Positions 47,550-56,355 of a stretch of 64,000 nucleotides of DNA are shown piece after piece. The notes beneath the pieces were generated by a model. The model saw only the letters and a program-made list of their open reading frames with translations. It made no database searches and was not told where the DNA came from. Within the stretch, counting starts at the first letter, position 1, and each line of letters begins with the position of its first letter. Made by a program: the position numbers and the translations under genes. The DNA is from Chlorobaculum limnaeum (GTDB lineage Bacteria > Bacteroidota > Chlorobiia > Chlorobiales > Chlorobiaceae): NCBI RefSeq assembly GCF_001747405.1, contig NZ_CP017305.1, positions 1,382,001 through 1,446,000 of the forward strand, in the 5' to 3' direction.

Positions 47550-48257
47550 TTACTGTTCCAGCACGCGGCGCTTCACCTCGGAGTAGGCATCTTCAACGCC
47601 GCCGAGATCCAGACGGAAGCGATCCTTGTCGAGCTTTTCGCCAGACTCGGCATCCCAGAAGCGGCAGGTGTCGGGGCTGATTTCGTCGCCAAGGAGGATT
47701 TCACCCTTGTGGCGTCCGAATTCGAGCTTGAAATCGACCAGGCGCAAGTGCCTCTCGGCGAACCATGGCACGAGCAGGGCATTGATCTTTTCAGCCATCG
47801 CCTTGAGCTGGGCCACCTCTTCACAGGTTCCGAGACCGAGCGCGACGGCGTGTTCGTCGTTCATGAGCGGATCGTCGAGGTCGTCGTTCTTCAGGTAGAG
47901 TTCGACAATCGGTTTCGGCAGAACGGTTCCTTCGGCAAATCCGTAGCGCCTGACCAGCGAACCGGCGGCGACGTTGCGCGTGACCACCTCGATCAGGACG
48001 ATGTCGAGCTTTTTGCAGAGCATGTCGCGGTCGTTGAGCTGGCTGACGAAGTGCGTTGGAATACCGTTTTCGCCAAGCATGGTGAACAGACGGCACGAAA
48101 TGGCGTTATTGGTCACGCCCTTGTCGGCGATGGAGCCTTTTTTCTTGTTGTTGAACGCCGTCGCGTCGTCCTTGAACTCCTGTATGATGAGGTCCGGGTC
48201 TTCGGTCTGCCAGACTTTCTTGGCCTTGCCCTCGTGAAGCAGTGTGATCTTGTTCAT
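47550..48257 (-). CDS. purC: Phosphoribosylaminoimidazole-succinocarboxamide synthase
   Basis: PurC ligates aspartate to CAIR in purine synthesis, making SAICAR, the substrate of PurB. The 235-residue protein has the classical N-terminus (LLHEGKAKKVWQTEDPDL), KDDATAFNNKKKGSI, the LIEVVTRNVAAGSLVRRYG signature and the late DFKLEFGRHKGEILLGDEISPD block. The length is typical for bacterial PurC. It is followed 7 bp later by the dedA gene on the same strand. Confidence 0.97.
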   Translation of the reverse strand: MNKITLLHEGKAKKVWQTEDPDLIIQEFKDDATAFNNKKKGSIADKGVTNNAISCRLFTMLGENGIPTHFVSQLNDRDMLCKKLDIVLIEVVTRNVAAGSLVRRYGFAEGTVLPKPIVELYLKNDDLDDPLMNDEHAVALGLGTCEEVAQLKAMAEKINALLVPWFAERHLRLVDFKLEFGRHKGEILLGDEISPDTCRFWDAESGEKLDKDRFRLDLGGVEDAYSEVKRRVLEQ

Positions 48258-48330
48258 CGATGTAGAATTACTTCTGTCTTGTTTTTTATGAATAAGTACC
48301 GGTTCCTGCGCCCCGGTGCTGGTAAAAAGT

Positions 48331-48729
48331 TCACTCCCCCTGCTGGCCGGTTGCCTGCTGCACCGCGCCGGTCAAGACGATGTTGATCTGCTCCTCGGTC
48401 AGACCGCGCTCCTTCAGAAACCACATGAAGCGGAACACGCCGAGATCGGAAAGAATTGCCTTCGGGCGCTCCACATCGTCGAGCCCCCTCGTACGGGCGT
48501 GCTCTTCAGCCGTGCGAAGCCAGTCTTCGATGAACGCCGCCGGACGGCCATCGGTGGTGAAATAGTCGGTCACGATGCGCTGCACGTCGGCAAAGGAGGG
48601 GGTTGGATTGCTGCTGAAAATCTGCTCCATCTCCTCGGAAATCCTGCCAAGATAGATGACAGCCTCCATATCGAGATTCTCTTCGAGGATGTCCCTCGCC
48701 TGCTCCTTTACGTCGAACTTTTTGCTCAT
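48331..48729 (-). CDS. Conserved hypothetical protein, 132 residues
   Basis: A soluble, charged and mostly helical protein (EQARDILEENLDMEAVIYLG, later LSDLGVFRFMWFLKERGLTEEQ). No domain was recognised. The start MSKKFDVKEQ is preceded by a modest GGAG-type site (CGGTACTGAGGAGT reading on the minus strand). It is the first gene of the housekeeping run, 73 bp upstream of purC. Codon usage matches the neighbours, so it is likely real; the function is unknown. Confidence 0.65.
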   Translation of the reverse strand: MSKKFDVKEQARDILEENLDMEAVIYLGRISEEMEQIFSSNPTPSFADVQRIVTDYFTTDGRPAAFIEDWLRTAEEHARTRGLDDVERPKAILSDLGVFRFMWFLKERGLTEEQINIVLTGAVQQATGQQGE

Positions 48730-49267
48730 ACTCCTCAGTACCGCCGGAGGCCCGGGTCAAGGTGATTGAAAATTCCCGATCAAGTTACGTATCGAACGGT
48801 GAAACCTAAAGAAAAAACTTCGACAGTCAAGACTCCACGGAGTTTGTGTGCAATCATGCAAGCGTAACGACTTGAGTCGGCATCGAAGTCGGTGTCGAAA
48901 TGGAAGGACGCTTAGGTTGAAATCCGGAGTGGTTGTGTCCCGACAAAAGCCCCCTGACTCATAATCATCGGCAACCTGCCGCTTTGCAGAGCGGCACATT
49001 GCGGACTCATCGGCCGCGCATCATGTCAGTCACGAACCTTTGTTTGGTCGGCCCGTTCGTCACCTGGGTTTTTCGAAAAATTTCGCGAGAGAAATCATGG
49101 AATGTTACAATGCCATTCCTGAAGTTCGCAATTTACTTAACCATTATAAGTATTCATCCTTAGGCTGACACGCTGGCAGCAGGGCTTTACCCGTGACCAT
49201 TGCTCTGTCAACGACTCCAGGGATACGATTTTCTTGAATCTGCCCGATGCTGTTCGCCCCCAAACCC
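48730..49267. other. Intergenic region between the exchanger and the 132-residue hypothetical
   Basis: About 538 bp without a supportable gene. Open frames on both strands (for example 48933-49163 plus and 48757-48999 minus) lack recognisable protein features and ribosome sites. No repeat or RNA structure was convincing. Confidence 0.4.
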
Positions 49268-50197
49268 TCACCGGCTGAAAAAGAAGAGCGTCGTCACATA
49301 AATGGAGTACATGAGCACCAGCAACACTCCCTGCCTGCGACGCACCCACCCGGTGCCGCGCCGCGGCAGGGCAATCAGGAGCGACAGGATGCCGAAGAGA
49401 ATCGCGGGAACAACCTCCGTGAGCGGTACGCGAATGGGCCGGATGATGGCCGCCACGGCGACAATGAAAAGGCTGTTGAAAATGTTGCTGCCCACAACCG
49501 TGCCGACACCGATTTCATCGTGCCCCTTGATTTTGGCCAGCACTGTCGAGGCCAGCTCTGGCACGGAGGTTCCGAAAGCCACGAGTGTCGCCCCGATGAT
49601 GAAGTCGTCGATGCCGAAATCCTTGGCGATGCCGGTTGTGGAAAGAACAATAAGCCGCCCGGCAGCAACGAGCAGAAGCAACCCGGCAAAGACATGCACC
49701 CAGGGCAGGAACCGCTTCGTCACCGCCACCTTGCTATTGGACGGTGCTCTCTCTTTGAGAGCCTGTTTGACCGTCGTTGCCATCCATGCCACGAAAATCG
49801 CAAACATGAACAACCCTTCGAGCCGGTCGATAATGCCGTCGATAAGGAGAATTCCGGTCAGAAGAGGGGCTAGAACCGCAACTGGCATATCCCGCTTCAG
49901 TACATCGGAGCCGACCGGAATACCAGCAATGAGCAGCGTTATGCCGAGAACGAGCGAGATGTTGACGATATTGCTGCCAAGCGCATCTCCAAGTGAAAGC
50001 TGCGACTTTCCGGCCAAACCCGAATTGACTGCCACGGAGAGTTCAGGACTCGATGTCGCGAAGGCGGCAATCGTTACCCCAATGATCGAAGGTGCGATAC
50101 GCAGCACCGAGGCAATGCCGACCGCGCCCCTTACGAAAAACTCACCCCCAATTGCGGCGCTGGCAACGCCTGCCAGCAATAACAGATAGTCACTCAT
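49268..50197 (-). CDS. CaCA-family cation/calcium exchanger (YrbG-like)
   Basis: A 309-residue membrane antiporter with two homologous halves of about five helices. The alpha-1 repeat is VTIAAFATSSPELSVAV with GDALGSNIVNISLV. The alpha-2 repeat is TLVAFGTSVPELASTVLA with GTVVGSNIFNSLFI. The acidic ion-binding Glu is in SPEL and in VPEL. These features identify the Na+/Ca2+ or K+-dependent exchanger superfamily. The cation pair is not determined. The gene is monocistronic on the minus strand. Confidence 0.93.
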   Translation of the reverse strand: MSDYLLLLAGVASAAIGGEFFVRGAVGIASVLRIAPSIIGVTIAAFATSSPELSVAVNSGLAGKSQLSLGDALGSNIVNISLVLGITLLIAGIPVGSDVLKRDMPVAVLAPLLTGILLIDGIIDRLEGLFMFAIFVAWMATTVKQALKERAPSNSKVAVTKRFLPWVHVFAGLLLLVAAGRLIVLSTTGIAKDFGIDDFIIGATLVAFGTSVPELASTVLAKIKGHDEIGVGTVVGSNIFNSLFIVAVAAIIRPIRVPLTEVVPAILFGILSLLIALPRRGTGWVRRRQGVLLVLMYSIYVTTLFFFSR

Positions 50198-50896
50198 TGT
50201 TCATCGCTCCCCCGATCATTTCATGGCAACCCTGCACGCTCAAAGCCGATCATCCATACCATATCGCTGATGCTTCTGCGCCCTTCAAGGCGAAGCAGCG
50301 CCCCATCCCTGTATTTCATTCATAACTCATCATCCTCAACTCATCGTTCTCTTCACCGTCAGATACTGTTGATTTCAACCCACGTTCATGCGCAACCGCA
50401 ACCAGAAATCCGTGGCGTCCGTTAACGCCCAACGCTTGCATCAGATTGCGGGTCGCCTTGCAGAGAAAAAAGGCGGGAGGCGTCGATATGCTTTCCGAAA
50501 GCTTGATACTGAAGATTCCCGGTGCCCCCTACATCGGCGTGAGCGGCGCGCGAACCGAGATTCAGCCCGTTTTCAACGGACGACACCATAGCCGCAGCTC
50601 TTTTGAAACGCGCGGCGTCTGGACTGTAAGCGCCTCGATCTGTGGATGTACGACGGAATATTCTCTCTGGCAGGGCATTTGGTGACCTTCCGCTTCCAAA
50701 AAACTGACCGGTTTCGGGAAGCTTGACCTTATCGGCACAAGGCAGCTATCACTCAGTCAGGATAAGGAACTGCATGCCGAAAACCGTGCAAACCGTGGAA
50801 TGGAGGTGAATGGTCTATACGCTGGGCATGCTCGCGGGCGCTACGCGTTCCCGCGAGAAAAAAGCTGCCGGATGGCCGTGAAGTGCGGCCCGGCGA
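50198..50896. other. Gene-poor region with probable decayed coding fragments
   Basis: About 700 bp upstream of the exchanger. The plus-strand frame 50446-50685 (79 codons) has no recognised domain. A possible LuxR-type remnant occupies 50316-50460 on the minus strand and is listed separately. The rest shows no repeat, RNA gene or promoter that could be supported, and it may be remnants of deleted genes. Confidence 0.4.
50316..50460 (-). pseudogene. Possible remnant of a LuxR-type HTH C-terminus
   Basis: Translating the minus strand gives KATRNLMQALGVNGRHGFLV, then AVAHERGLK and a short acidic tail to the stop at 50316-50318. The spacing resembles the last two helices of LuxR/NarL-type HTH domains. 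No upstream receiver or first helix is present in frame, and no start with a ribosome site exists. It is best seen as a degraded fragment. Confidence 0.35.
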
Positions 50897-51631
50897 TCAG
50901 TTGGAACCGGCGGCGACTGTCAGTTCGACCGGCTGACCGAACTGCACCATCGCGTTTGCCGAGGGATTCTGGGAGATAACCGTGTCGGGAACCAGCAGGT
51001 CGGAGTATTCGTAAATGATTTTCCCGACCGCGAGGCCGTTTCTGACAATCACGCCTCTGGCCTGATCGACCGACATGCCGAGCACATCAGGCACGATGAC
51101 ACGCCTCATTCCCAATGGTTCCTGTTCGAGCTTGCCAACAATGAACGACACCTCGTTGCCAGACTTGAGCACCACATCGGGCGGCACGGACTGGATGAGC
51201 ACCCTGCCGTCCTGATCAGAATCGGAGACCGCCTGCGTCTGCACGCTGGAGACAACCATTCCGAGCCGTTCCAGTTCCCGCAGCGCTTCGGCCTCGGTTC
51301 GGCCAACGAGATCTGGCATGGGGTAGCTCGGCTTGTCCTGCCGGTTGAGCACCAGCGCGATGCTGCGCCCGGGCTTGACGATCGCGCCCGCCTCGGGCAC
51401 CTGATCAATAACCCGGTCGGGGGGCACATCGGGCAGGTATCGCACATTGTAACTCTTCGTCGCGTTCAGGCCCGCCTTGCGCAGTTGGCTGGCGGCCGTA
51501 TCATAGTTCATGTTCCTGACATCCGGCACGGTCGTCTGCGCTCCGCTTTCGGTCAGGAACGGCAGCAGCAGTTTGTCTGCGGCGACGATGGCGACGATGA
51601 TCGATAACAGGAGTATCAGTACTTTTTTCAT
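50897..51631 (-). CDS. Membrane-anchored protein with three PASTA domains
   Basis: A 244-residue protein with an N-terminal membrane anchor or signal (VLILLLSIIVAIVAADKLLL, residues 4-23). Three PASTA repeats follow: TTVPDVRNMNYDTAASQLRKAG near 32-100, YPMPDLVGRTEAEALRELER near 102-175, and VIVPDVLGMSVDQARGVIVRNG near 178-242. PASTA domains bind peptidoglycan or regulate cell-wall enzymes. There is no kinase domain and none is adjacent. It lies 43 bp downstream of the polyprenyl synthase gene on the same strand. Confidence 0.88.
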   Translation of the reverse strand: MKKVLILLLSIIVAIVAADKLLLPFLTESGAQTTVPDVRNMNYDTAASQLRKAGLNATKSYNVRYLPDVPPDRVIDQVPEAGAIVKPGRSIALVLNRQDKPSYPMPDLVGRTEAEALRELERLGMVVSSVQTQAVSDSDQDGRVLIQSVPPDVVLKSGNEVSFIVGKLEQEPLGMRRVIVPDVLGMSVDQARGVIVRNGLAVGKIIYEYSDLLVPDTVISQNPSANAMVQFGQPVELTVAAGSN

Positions 51632-51674
51632 CCTGGCTGACAGGTCTGGTAATGTTGAATTGAGGTTGACCGTT

Positions 51675-52649
51675 TCAATGCTGCCGCTTCATGACGAAAT
51701 CGACAAGAAGCTGGAGTGAGCGCTTGGCGTCACTTTCGGGAAATTTTGCAATCGATTCGAGCGCCTTGTCGGCAAAGCCTTCGGCGACTTCGGCGGCGTA
51801 ATCGAGTCCCCCTTTGCGGGTGACAAACTCGATCACCTCGCCGCTTCTGACCGAGCGCTTCCGGGAGCTTTTCAGGATCGACTTGATCTTGTTCTGCTCC
51901 GCCTTGTCGGAGTGGCGGAGCGCGTAGATGAGCGGCAGGGTGATCTTGCGATCCTTGATGTCGATGCCGAGCTGCTTGCCGGTTTTCTTGGAATCCCCGG
52001 TATAGTCGAGCAGGTCGTCCCGGATCTGGAAGGCCAGGCCGAGAAACTCACCATAGCTCTTGAGGCTGGCGATCTCCTCCTCGGAGTCGGTAGCGGTTGC
52101 CGCGCCGATGGCGCACGAGGTAGCGATGAGTGAGCCAGTCTTGTCGGCGATGACGCTCAGATAATCATCTTCGGTGATGTCGAGGCTGCGGGTCTTCTGA
52201 ATCTGAAGAATCTCGCCTTCGCTCATCCGCCGGACCGCCTCGGAGACGAGGTGCAGCGAACGGTAATCCTTGTTTTCGAGCGAGTACAGGAGACCCTTGG
52301 AGAGCAGATAGTCGCCGATGAGCACCGATATTTTGTTCTTCCACAAGGCGTTGATCGAAGGAATACCGCGCCGCATCTCCGCGCCATCCACCACGTCGTC
52401 GTGAATGAGCGTGGCCGAGTGCAAGAGCTCCACCATGATCGCGCCGCGATAGGTGACGTCGTGGACGCCGCCGCACGCCTTGGCGGCGAGGATCACGAGC
52501 GTCGGACGAATCTGCTTGCCCTGCTGCCGGAGCACGTAGCGCGTCACCTTGTCAACCAGGCTGTTGCTCGAATGAAGCACCGTTTTATAGCGCGCCTGGA
52601 ACTGTTTCAGCTCTTCCGTAACGGAAGATGTTACCACATTGATATCCAC
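51675..52649 (-). CDS. Polyprenyl diphosphate synthase (trans-isoprenyl)
   Basis: This enzyme elongates isoprenoid diphosphates for quinone side chains. The 324-residue protein has the first Asp-rich motif in LIHDDVVDGAEMRRG (DDxxD) near residue 85, and the second in FQIRDDLLDYTGD near residue 212. KQIRPTLVILAAKACGG, NKISVLIGDYLLSKGL and GKQLGIDIKDRKITLPLI are also conserved. The chain length is not predicted from sequence; octaprenyl- or heptaprenyl-type synthases are closest in pattern. It is divergent from the tatC locus across about 286 bp. Confidence 0.92.
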   Translation of the reverse strand: MDINVVTSSVTEELKQFQARYKTVLHSSNSLVDKVTRYVLRQQGKQIRPTLVILAAKACGGVHDVTYRGAIMVELLHSATLIHDDVVDGAEMRRGIPSINALWKNKISVLIGDYLLSKGLLYSLENKDYRSLHLVSEAVRRMSEGEILQIQKTRSLDITEDDYLSVIADKTGSLIATSCAIGAATATDSEEEIASLKSYGEFLGLAFQIRDDLLDYTGDSKKTGKQLGIDIKDRKITLPLIYALRHSDKAEQNKIKSILKSSRKRSVRSGEVIEFVTRKGGLDYAAEVAEGFADKALESIAKFPESDAKRSLQLLVDFVMKRQH

Positions 52650-52935
52650 CTGATCCTCTGTGCTTGTGTGTGCACCGGCAAGTGCCCGGCACGATTTGCG
52701 CTTACGTTCAAAACCCGTGAGAAGTTATCGATATTTCCATGATTGAGCAAATCACCATCCGTCGCGCCGGGTTCATGACCCTGAAAAACCATTTGCGCAC
52801 AAGAACGATCTTTGTTACTATGAAGCGGATCAAAGGCTCTCCGGGCGCCCGCCGCCACGCATTGCCCGGCATCCTCCCGAATTTTTCCGAAACTCTGGAC
52901 GGGCCTTTCAAGGCAATCCGGCCCCGTACTTCGAC

Positions 52936-53195
52936 ATGAGCAACGAAAACGAACCAACCATACCGCCGGACGACGGCAAAGGGGCCGCTACGGATACCGG
53001 GAACAACAGTGAACCGGCTCTTCCGGCTCTGCCCGCAAAAGAAGAACAGGATGAACAGAAAAACGGGGGGGGCCCGATTTTCCTGACGACGAGTTCGAGG
53101 CGCTCGAAAAGGCTTCCAGCGAAATAGCGGAGACAACCGCGCCTGTCGCGAAAAAAGAGGATGGCGAGCCGGAGCCGGATGAAGAGCCTGAAGGC
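52936..53195 (+). other. Out-of-frame 5' extension of tatC interrupted at a G8 tract
   Basis: An ATG at 52936 opens an acidic, Pro-rich frame (MSNENEPTIPPDDGK) that reaches EEQDEQKNGGG at a run of eight Gs (53065-53072) and then stops at 53125-53127. After the G tract, the TatC frame reads upstream as PDFPDDEFEALEKASSEI, then EPEPDEEPEGMGFLDH, which continues the same acidic style. One extra G (or two fewer) would fuse the two into a TatC with an N-terminal extension of about 87 residues. This is either a sequencing or assembly error, a phase-variable tract, or a true separation with TatC starting at 53196. Confidence 0.75.
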
Positions 53196-53933
53196 ATGGG
53201 CTTTCTCGATCATCTCGAAGAGCTTCGCTGGAGGCTCATCAGGGCCGGTATCGCGTTTCTCGTGGCGGCCATAGCCAGCGCATTCTATTCCGAATTTCTG
53301 GTCAACGAGGTGCTCATCAGACCGCTCAAGGAGAGCGGTCCGAACATTCAGTTGCAGAACCTCGTGCCCTACGGCCAGATATCGCTCTATCTGCAAGTGG
53401 TGGTTTTCACGGCGTTCGTGCTCGCCTTTCCGTTTCTGGTGTGGCAGATCTGGCAATTCATCGAACCCGGTCTGCACGAGACCGAACGCGCGGCCAGTCG
53501 CTTCATGATCCTGTTCATCTCGGCCTGCTTTTTCTCCGGCATCGCCTTCGGCTACTTCGTTTTCATGCCGATCTCGCTGAAATTTTTTGCCGGCTTCGGT
53601 TCCGATCTCATCGCCAACAACATAGCTGTACAAGACTACATCAGCTTTTTCCTCGGCACCCTCCTGACGACGGGCCTGGTCTTCGAGCTGCCCTTCATCT
53701 CCTATGTGCTGTCGAAAATCGGACTGCTCACCCCGGCTTTCATGCGCTTCTACCGCCGCCATGCCGTCATCACGCTGCTGGTCGTCGCCGCTCTGGTCAC
53801 CCCGTCAACCGACATGGTCACGCAGATGGTCATCGCCGTACCGATGCTTTTGCTGTATGAATTCAGCATTTTCATTTCGGGCAGGGTGCAGAAAAACCGG
53901 AACAAAAAATTGATGCAGGAGTCGGCGTCATGA
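53196..53933 (+). CDS. tatC: Sec-independent protein translocase subunit TatC
   Basis: TatC is the twin-arginine-signal receptor of the Tat translocase in the inner membrane. From the internal ATG the protein has 245 residues and begins with the family motif GFLDHLEELRWRL. Six membrane segments follow, with the conserved PFLVWQIWQFIEPGL (FxxxP loop) near residues 81-95, MPISLKFF and the late HAVITLLVVAALVTPSTDM. Codons before 53196 in this frame have no in-frame start, but encode an acidic extension beyond a G8 tract. No tatA/B gene is adjacent. It overlaps the esterase gene by 4 bp. Confidence 0.93.
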   Translation: MGFLDHLEELRWRLIRAGIAFLVAAIASAFYSEFLVNEVLIRPLKESGPNIQLQNLVPYGQISLYLQVVVFTAFVLAFPFLVWQIWQFIEPGLHETERAASRFMILFISACFFSGIAFGYFVFMPISLKFFAGFGSDLIANNIAVQDYISFFLGTLLTTGLVFELPFISYVLSKIGLLTPAFMRFYRRHAVITLLVVAALVTPSTDMVTQMVIAVPMLLLYEFSIFISGRVQKNRNKKLMQESAS

Positions 53934-54943
53934 GACCGGAGCTGGTGTTCGAAGCCGTACCCGGCTTGACGCTCCAGGGCAATCCGCTCGGCGATCCGGC
54001 GGAGCGCCACGTGCCGGTCTATCTGCCACCTTCGTACCACGCGAGCAACACGAAGCGCTTTCCGGTGATCTGGCTGCTCGCCGGGTTCGCCTCGACCGGC
54101 ATGAGCTTTCTGAACTTCGGCTTTGGCCGACCTACCGTGCCGGAGATGCTCGACTCGCTGATCCGGCGCGGCGAGATGCCGGAGACAATCATCGTCATGC
54201 CGGATTGCATGACCCGTTACGGCGGTTCGCAATATGTCGATTCCGCCGCCACCGGCCAGTACGAAAGCTACCTCACGGGCGAGCTGATCCCGCACATCGA
54301 CCGGCAGTTCCGAACGCTCCCGAGCGCCCGGCACCGCGCCGTCGCCGGGAAATCGTCGGGCGGATTCGGCGCGCTCCGGCTCGGCATGAGGCACCCGGAG
54401 CTGTTTTCGGCGGTGGGGTGCCACAGCGGCGACATGGATTTCGAACTCTGCTACCGCCCGAACTTTCCCGTGGCGGCGCGGATTCTCGAAAAATACAAAG
54501 GTGACATCGCGGCGTTTTTCACCCGCTGGGAGTCGCTCGACAAAAAGCCACGAAGCGAGTTCGCCCTGCTCGACATGATGGCGATGGCCGCCTGCTACTC
54601 GCCCGATCCGTCGAAGCCCGCGCCCGGTAACATGCGGCTCCCCTTCGAGCCGCGCGCCTGCCAGCTCGTGCCGGAGGTCTGGGAGCACTGGAAACGCTTC
54701 GATCCGCTGACGATGCTCGAAGCGTCGACGTGCCAGGATGCGCTCGGCTCGCTCCGCCAGCTCTTCCTCGACTGCGGCTCACAGGACGAGTACAATCTCC
54801 AGTTCGGCCACCGGCGCTTTTCAGCGAGGGCCGCCGAGCTTGGCATCGCGCACCGCTACGAAGAGTTCCCCGATACCCACGCCGACACCTCCTACCGCTA
54901 CCGCATTTCGTTGCCGCTGCTCGCCCAGGCGATTGCGGGGTGA
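53930..54943 (+). CDS. Alpha/beta-hydrolase fold putative esterase (esterase D family-like)
   Basis: A 337-residue cytoplasmic hydrolase. The nucleophile elbow is AGKSSGGFGAL (Gly-x-Ser-x-Gly around residue 142). A likely oxyanion segment is VIWLLAGFASTGMSF near residue 45, and the catalytic His region is probably DTHADTSYRY near the C-terminus. The family includes S-formylglutathione hydrolases and mycolyl-type or feruloyl esterases. The substrate is unknown. The ATG overlaps the tatC stop (ATGA), indicating co-translation. Confidence 0.83.
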   Translation: MRPELVFEAVPGLTLQGNPLGDPAERHVPVYLPPSYHASNTKRFPVIWLLAGFASTGMSFLNFGFGRPTVPEMLDSLIRRGEMPETIIVMPDCMTRYGGSQYVDSAATGQYESYLTGELIPHIDRQFRTLPSARHRAVAGKSSGGFGALRLGMRHPELFSAVGCHSGDMDFELCYRPNFPVAARILEKYKGDIAAFFTRWESLDKKPRSEFALLDMMAMAACYSPDPSKPAPGNMRLPFEPRACQLVPEVWEHWKRFDPLTMLEASTCQDALGSLRQLFLDCGSQDEYNLQFGHRRFSARAAELGIAHRYEEFPDTHADTSYRYRISLPLLAQAIAG

Positions 54944-55015
54944 CGGGCGACCAAAATACATGGCGATGATTCCGGCAAGCCGGATCAGGCGGCAGTCTGA
55001 AAAACCTGTTAGCTG

Positions 55016-55168
55016 ATTCAGGAGGGTTTTAACCCGACAGTTATCGGGAAAATCAATCTTCCCTCCTCTTCTGTTGCCCTGGCGTCTTACATTCAGGAGG
55101 GTTTCAACCCGACGGACATTCAATCTTGCATTGCTGTTCAATTGCCCCGGCTTTCAAGCCGGGGGGCG
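55016..55168. repeat. Two direct copies of ATTCAGGAGGGTTT(T/C)AACCCGAC and a GC-rich hairpin
   Basis: A 23-bp unit with an internal GGGTT/AACCC palindrome occurs at 55016-55038 and 55091-55113, differing at one base. It is followed by CCCCGGCTTTCAAGCCGGGG, a perfect hairpin at 55145-55164. All lie in the gap between the plus-strand esterase and the minus-strand coaE. The spacing and copy number are unlike a CRISPR. Confidence 0.75.
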
Positions 55169-55260
55169 CAGGTAACGCAAAACAAAAAAAGGGCTTTAGC
55201 CCAATTTCCAACAATGGCGGTGATTTCGATTTCGAGAAAAAAGTTGGGGGAGGCGTTTAG

Positions 55261-55884
55261 TCACTCTGCCACCGTCAAGAGACTCCGGTAGACCTGCTCC
55301 ACCTGCAAGCGCAGCTCTTCGAGCGTACCGTCGTTGAAGATCACGTAGTGCGCCCGTTCGATGAGCCTCTCCTGCGGCCACTGCGCCTGCATCCGCTTGC
55401 GGGCCTCCTCGCGATCGAGGCCGCGCTTGACGGCGCGGTTGAGCCGCAGGCCGTCGTTGGCCGCCACCACGATGATGCGGTCGAGGTCGCGATCCGCGCC
55501 TGCTTCGAAGAGAATCGCCGCCTCCTTGCAGAGAATCCGCTTCCCTTCGCGGGCACAGCGCTTCACCTCGCGCACGAAGGCTTCCCGCACTTTTGGGTGA
55601 ATGAGACGATTGAGCGCTATGAGTTTTTCGGGATCGGCGAAGACCACCGAGGCGATGGCTTTGCGGTCGATCTGAAGCTTGCCCGAGCCATCCCGGGAGT
55701 AGACCTCGCGGCCAAACAGCTCCTCGATACCCCGGATCACCTGCGGGTCTTCGAGTTGCAGCTCCTTGGCGATCTGGTCGGCCTCGAACAGCTCGCACCC
55801 CATTCCGGCAAGCATGGCGCACACCGTGCTCTTGCCGCTTCCGATACCGCCGGTCACGCCGACAAGCAATGGCAGCCGCTCCAT
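55261..55884 (-). CDS. coaE: Dephospho-CoA kinase
   Basis: CoaE phosphorylates dephospho-CoA, the last step of CoA synthesis. The 207-residue protein has the P-loop GVTGGIGSGKSTVC (residues 9-22), FEADQIAKELQ, the NRLIHPKVREAF segment and the R-rich lid (ARKRMQAQWP). The length is normal for the family. It is 3 bp downstream of a lipoprotein gene on the same strand, so the two are probably in one operon. Confidence 0.95.
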   Translation of the reverse strand: MERLPLLVGVTGGIGSGKSTVCAMLAGMGCELFEADQIAKELQLEDPQVIRGIEELFGREVYSRDGSGKLQIDRKAIASVVFADPEKLIALNRLIHPKVREAFVREVKRCAREGKRILCKEAAILFEAGADRDLDRIIVVAANDGLRLNRAVKRGLDREEARKRMQAQWPQERLIERAHYVIFNDGTLEELRLQVEQVYRSLLTVAE

Positions 55885-55887
55885 CGC

Positions 55888-56250
55888 TTACTGCTTTTGC
55901 TCGTCGAGGTTGCGGCGCACCTCTTGCAGCACCTTGCGCCAAAGCTCGGGATCGCGCGAATAGGCCTTGAGCCTCGCATCGAAGGTCTTCTGATCGAGCT
56001 TGTGCCGGGCGAAGAGCGTATCGAGTCCCGCCGCCGTCAACTCTGCGTAGGGAGCCGCCGCCTCTTCGCTCGTCCCGCCTGAACGGGCAAGATAATCGGC
56101 GTAAAACGCGGCGAAATGCAGGTCGTCTGCGTTGAGCTTTTCCCGGTTCTGCGAGCCGCAACCAGCCAAGAGAAGCCCGAAAAGCGCTATGAACGACAGG
56201 CGGCGCAGGAGCGCGACACCTTTCTGTATCGGAGTGAAATGGAGATTCAA
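55888..56250 (-). CDS. Small putative lipoprotein of unknown function
   Basis: A protein of about 120 residues with a signal segment (LSFIALFGLLLAGC) ending in a lipobox whose Cys would be lipidated near residue 31. The mature part is helical and charged (DDLHFAAFYADYLARSG and PELWRKVLQEVRRNLDEQK). This is the pattern of small periplasmic lipoproteins, but no family was recognised. It is directly upstream of coaE and is followed in the opposite direction by the superoxide dismutase gene. Confidence 0.72.
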   Translation of the reverse strand: MNLHFTPIQKGVALLRRLSFIALFGLLLAGCGSQNREKLNADDLHFAAFYADYLARSGGTSEEAAAPYAELTAAGLDTLFARHKLDQKTFDARLKAYSRDPELWRKVLQEVRRNLDEQKQ

Positions 56251-56355
56251 CTGTGTCGAAATATTTTTCCGCCCGCTGAAACTAAAAAGATCAGAAGCCG
56301 GGTTATTGGGTTACTTCGTAACGTAGCCTGCATAACGATAAAAATCAAGCCTCAT

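Noticed and set aside
48933-49163. Plus-strand frame of 76 codons in the 48.7-49.3 kb gap
   Set aside because: It has no domain, a weak start context and no matching codon-usage pattern; it is left as intergenic.
55016-55113. Possible CRISPR-like direct repeats
   Set aside because: Only two copies exist, with 52 bp between them and internal palindromes. There are no further units and no cas genes.
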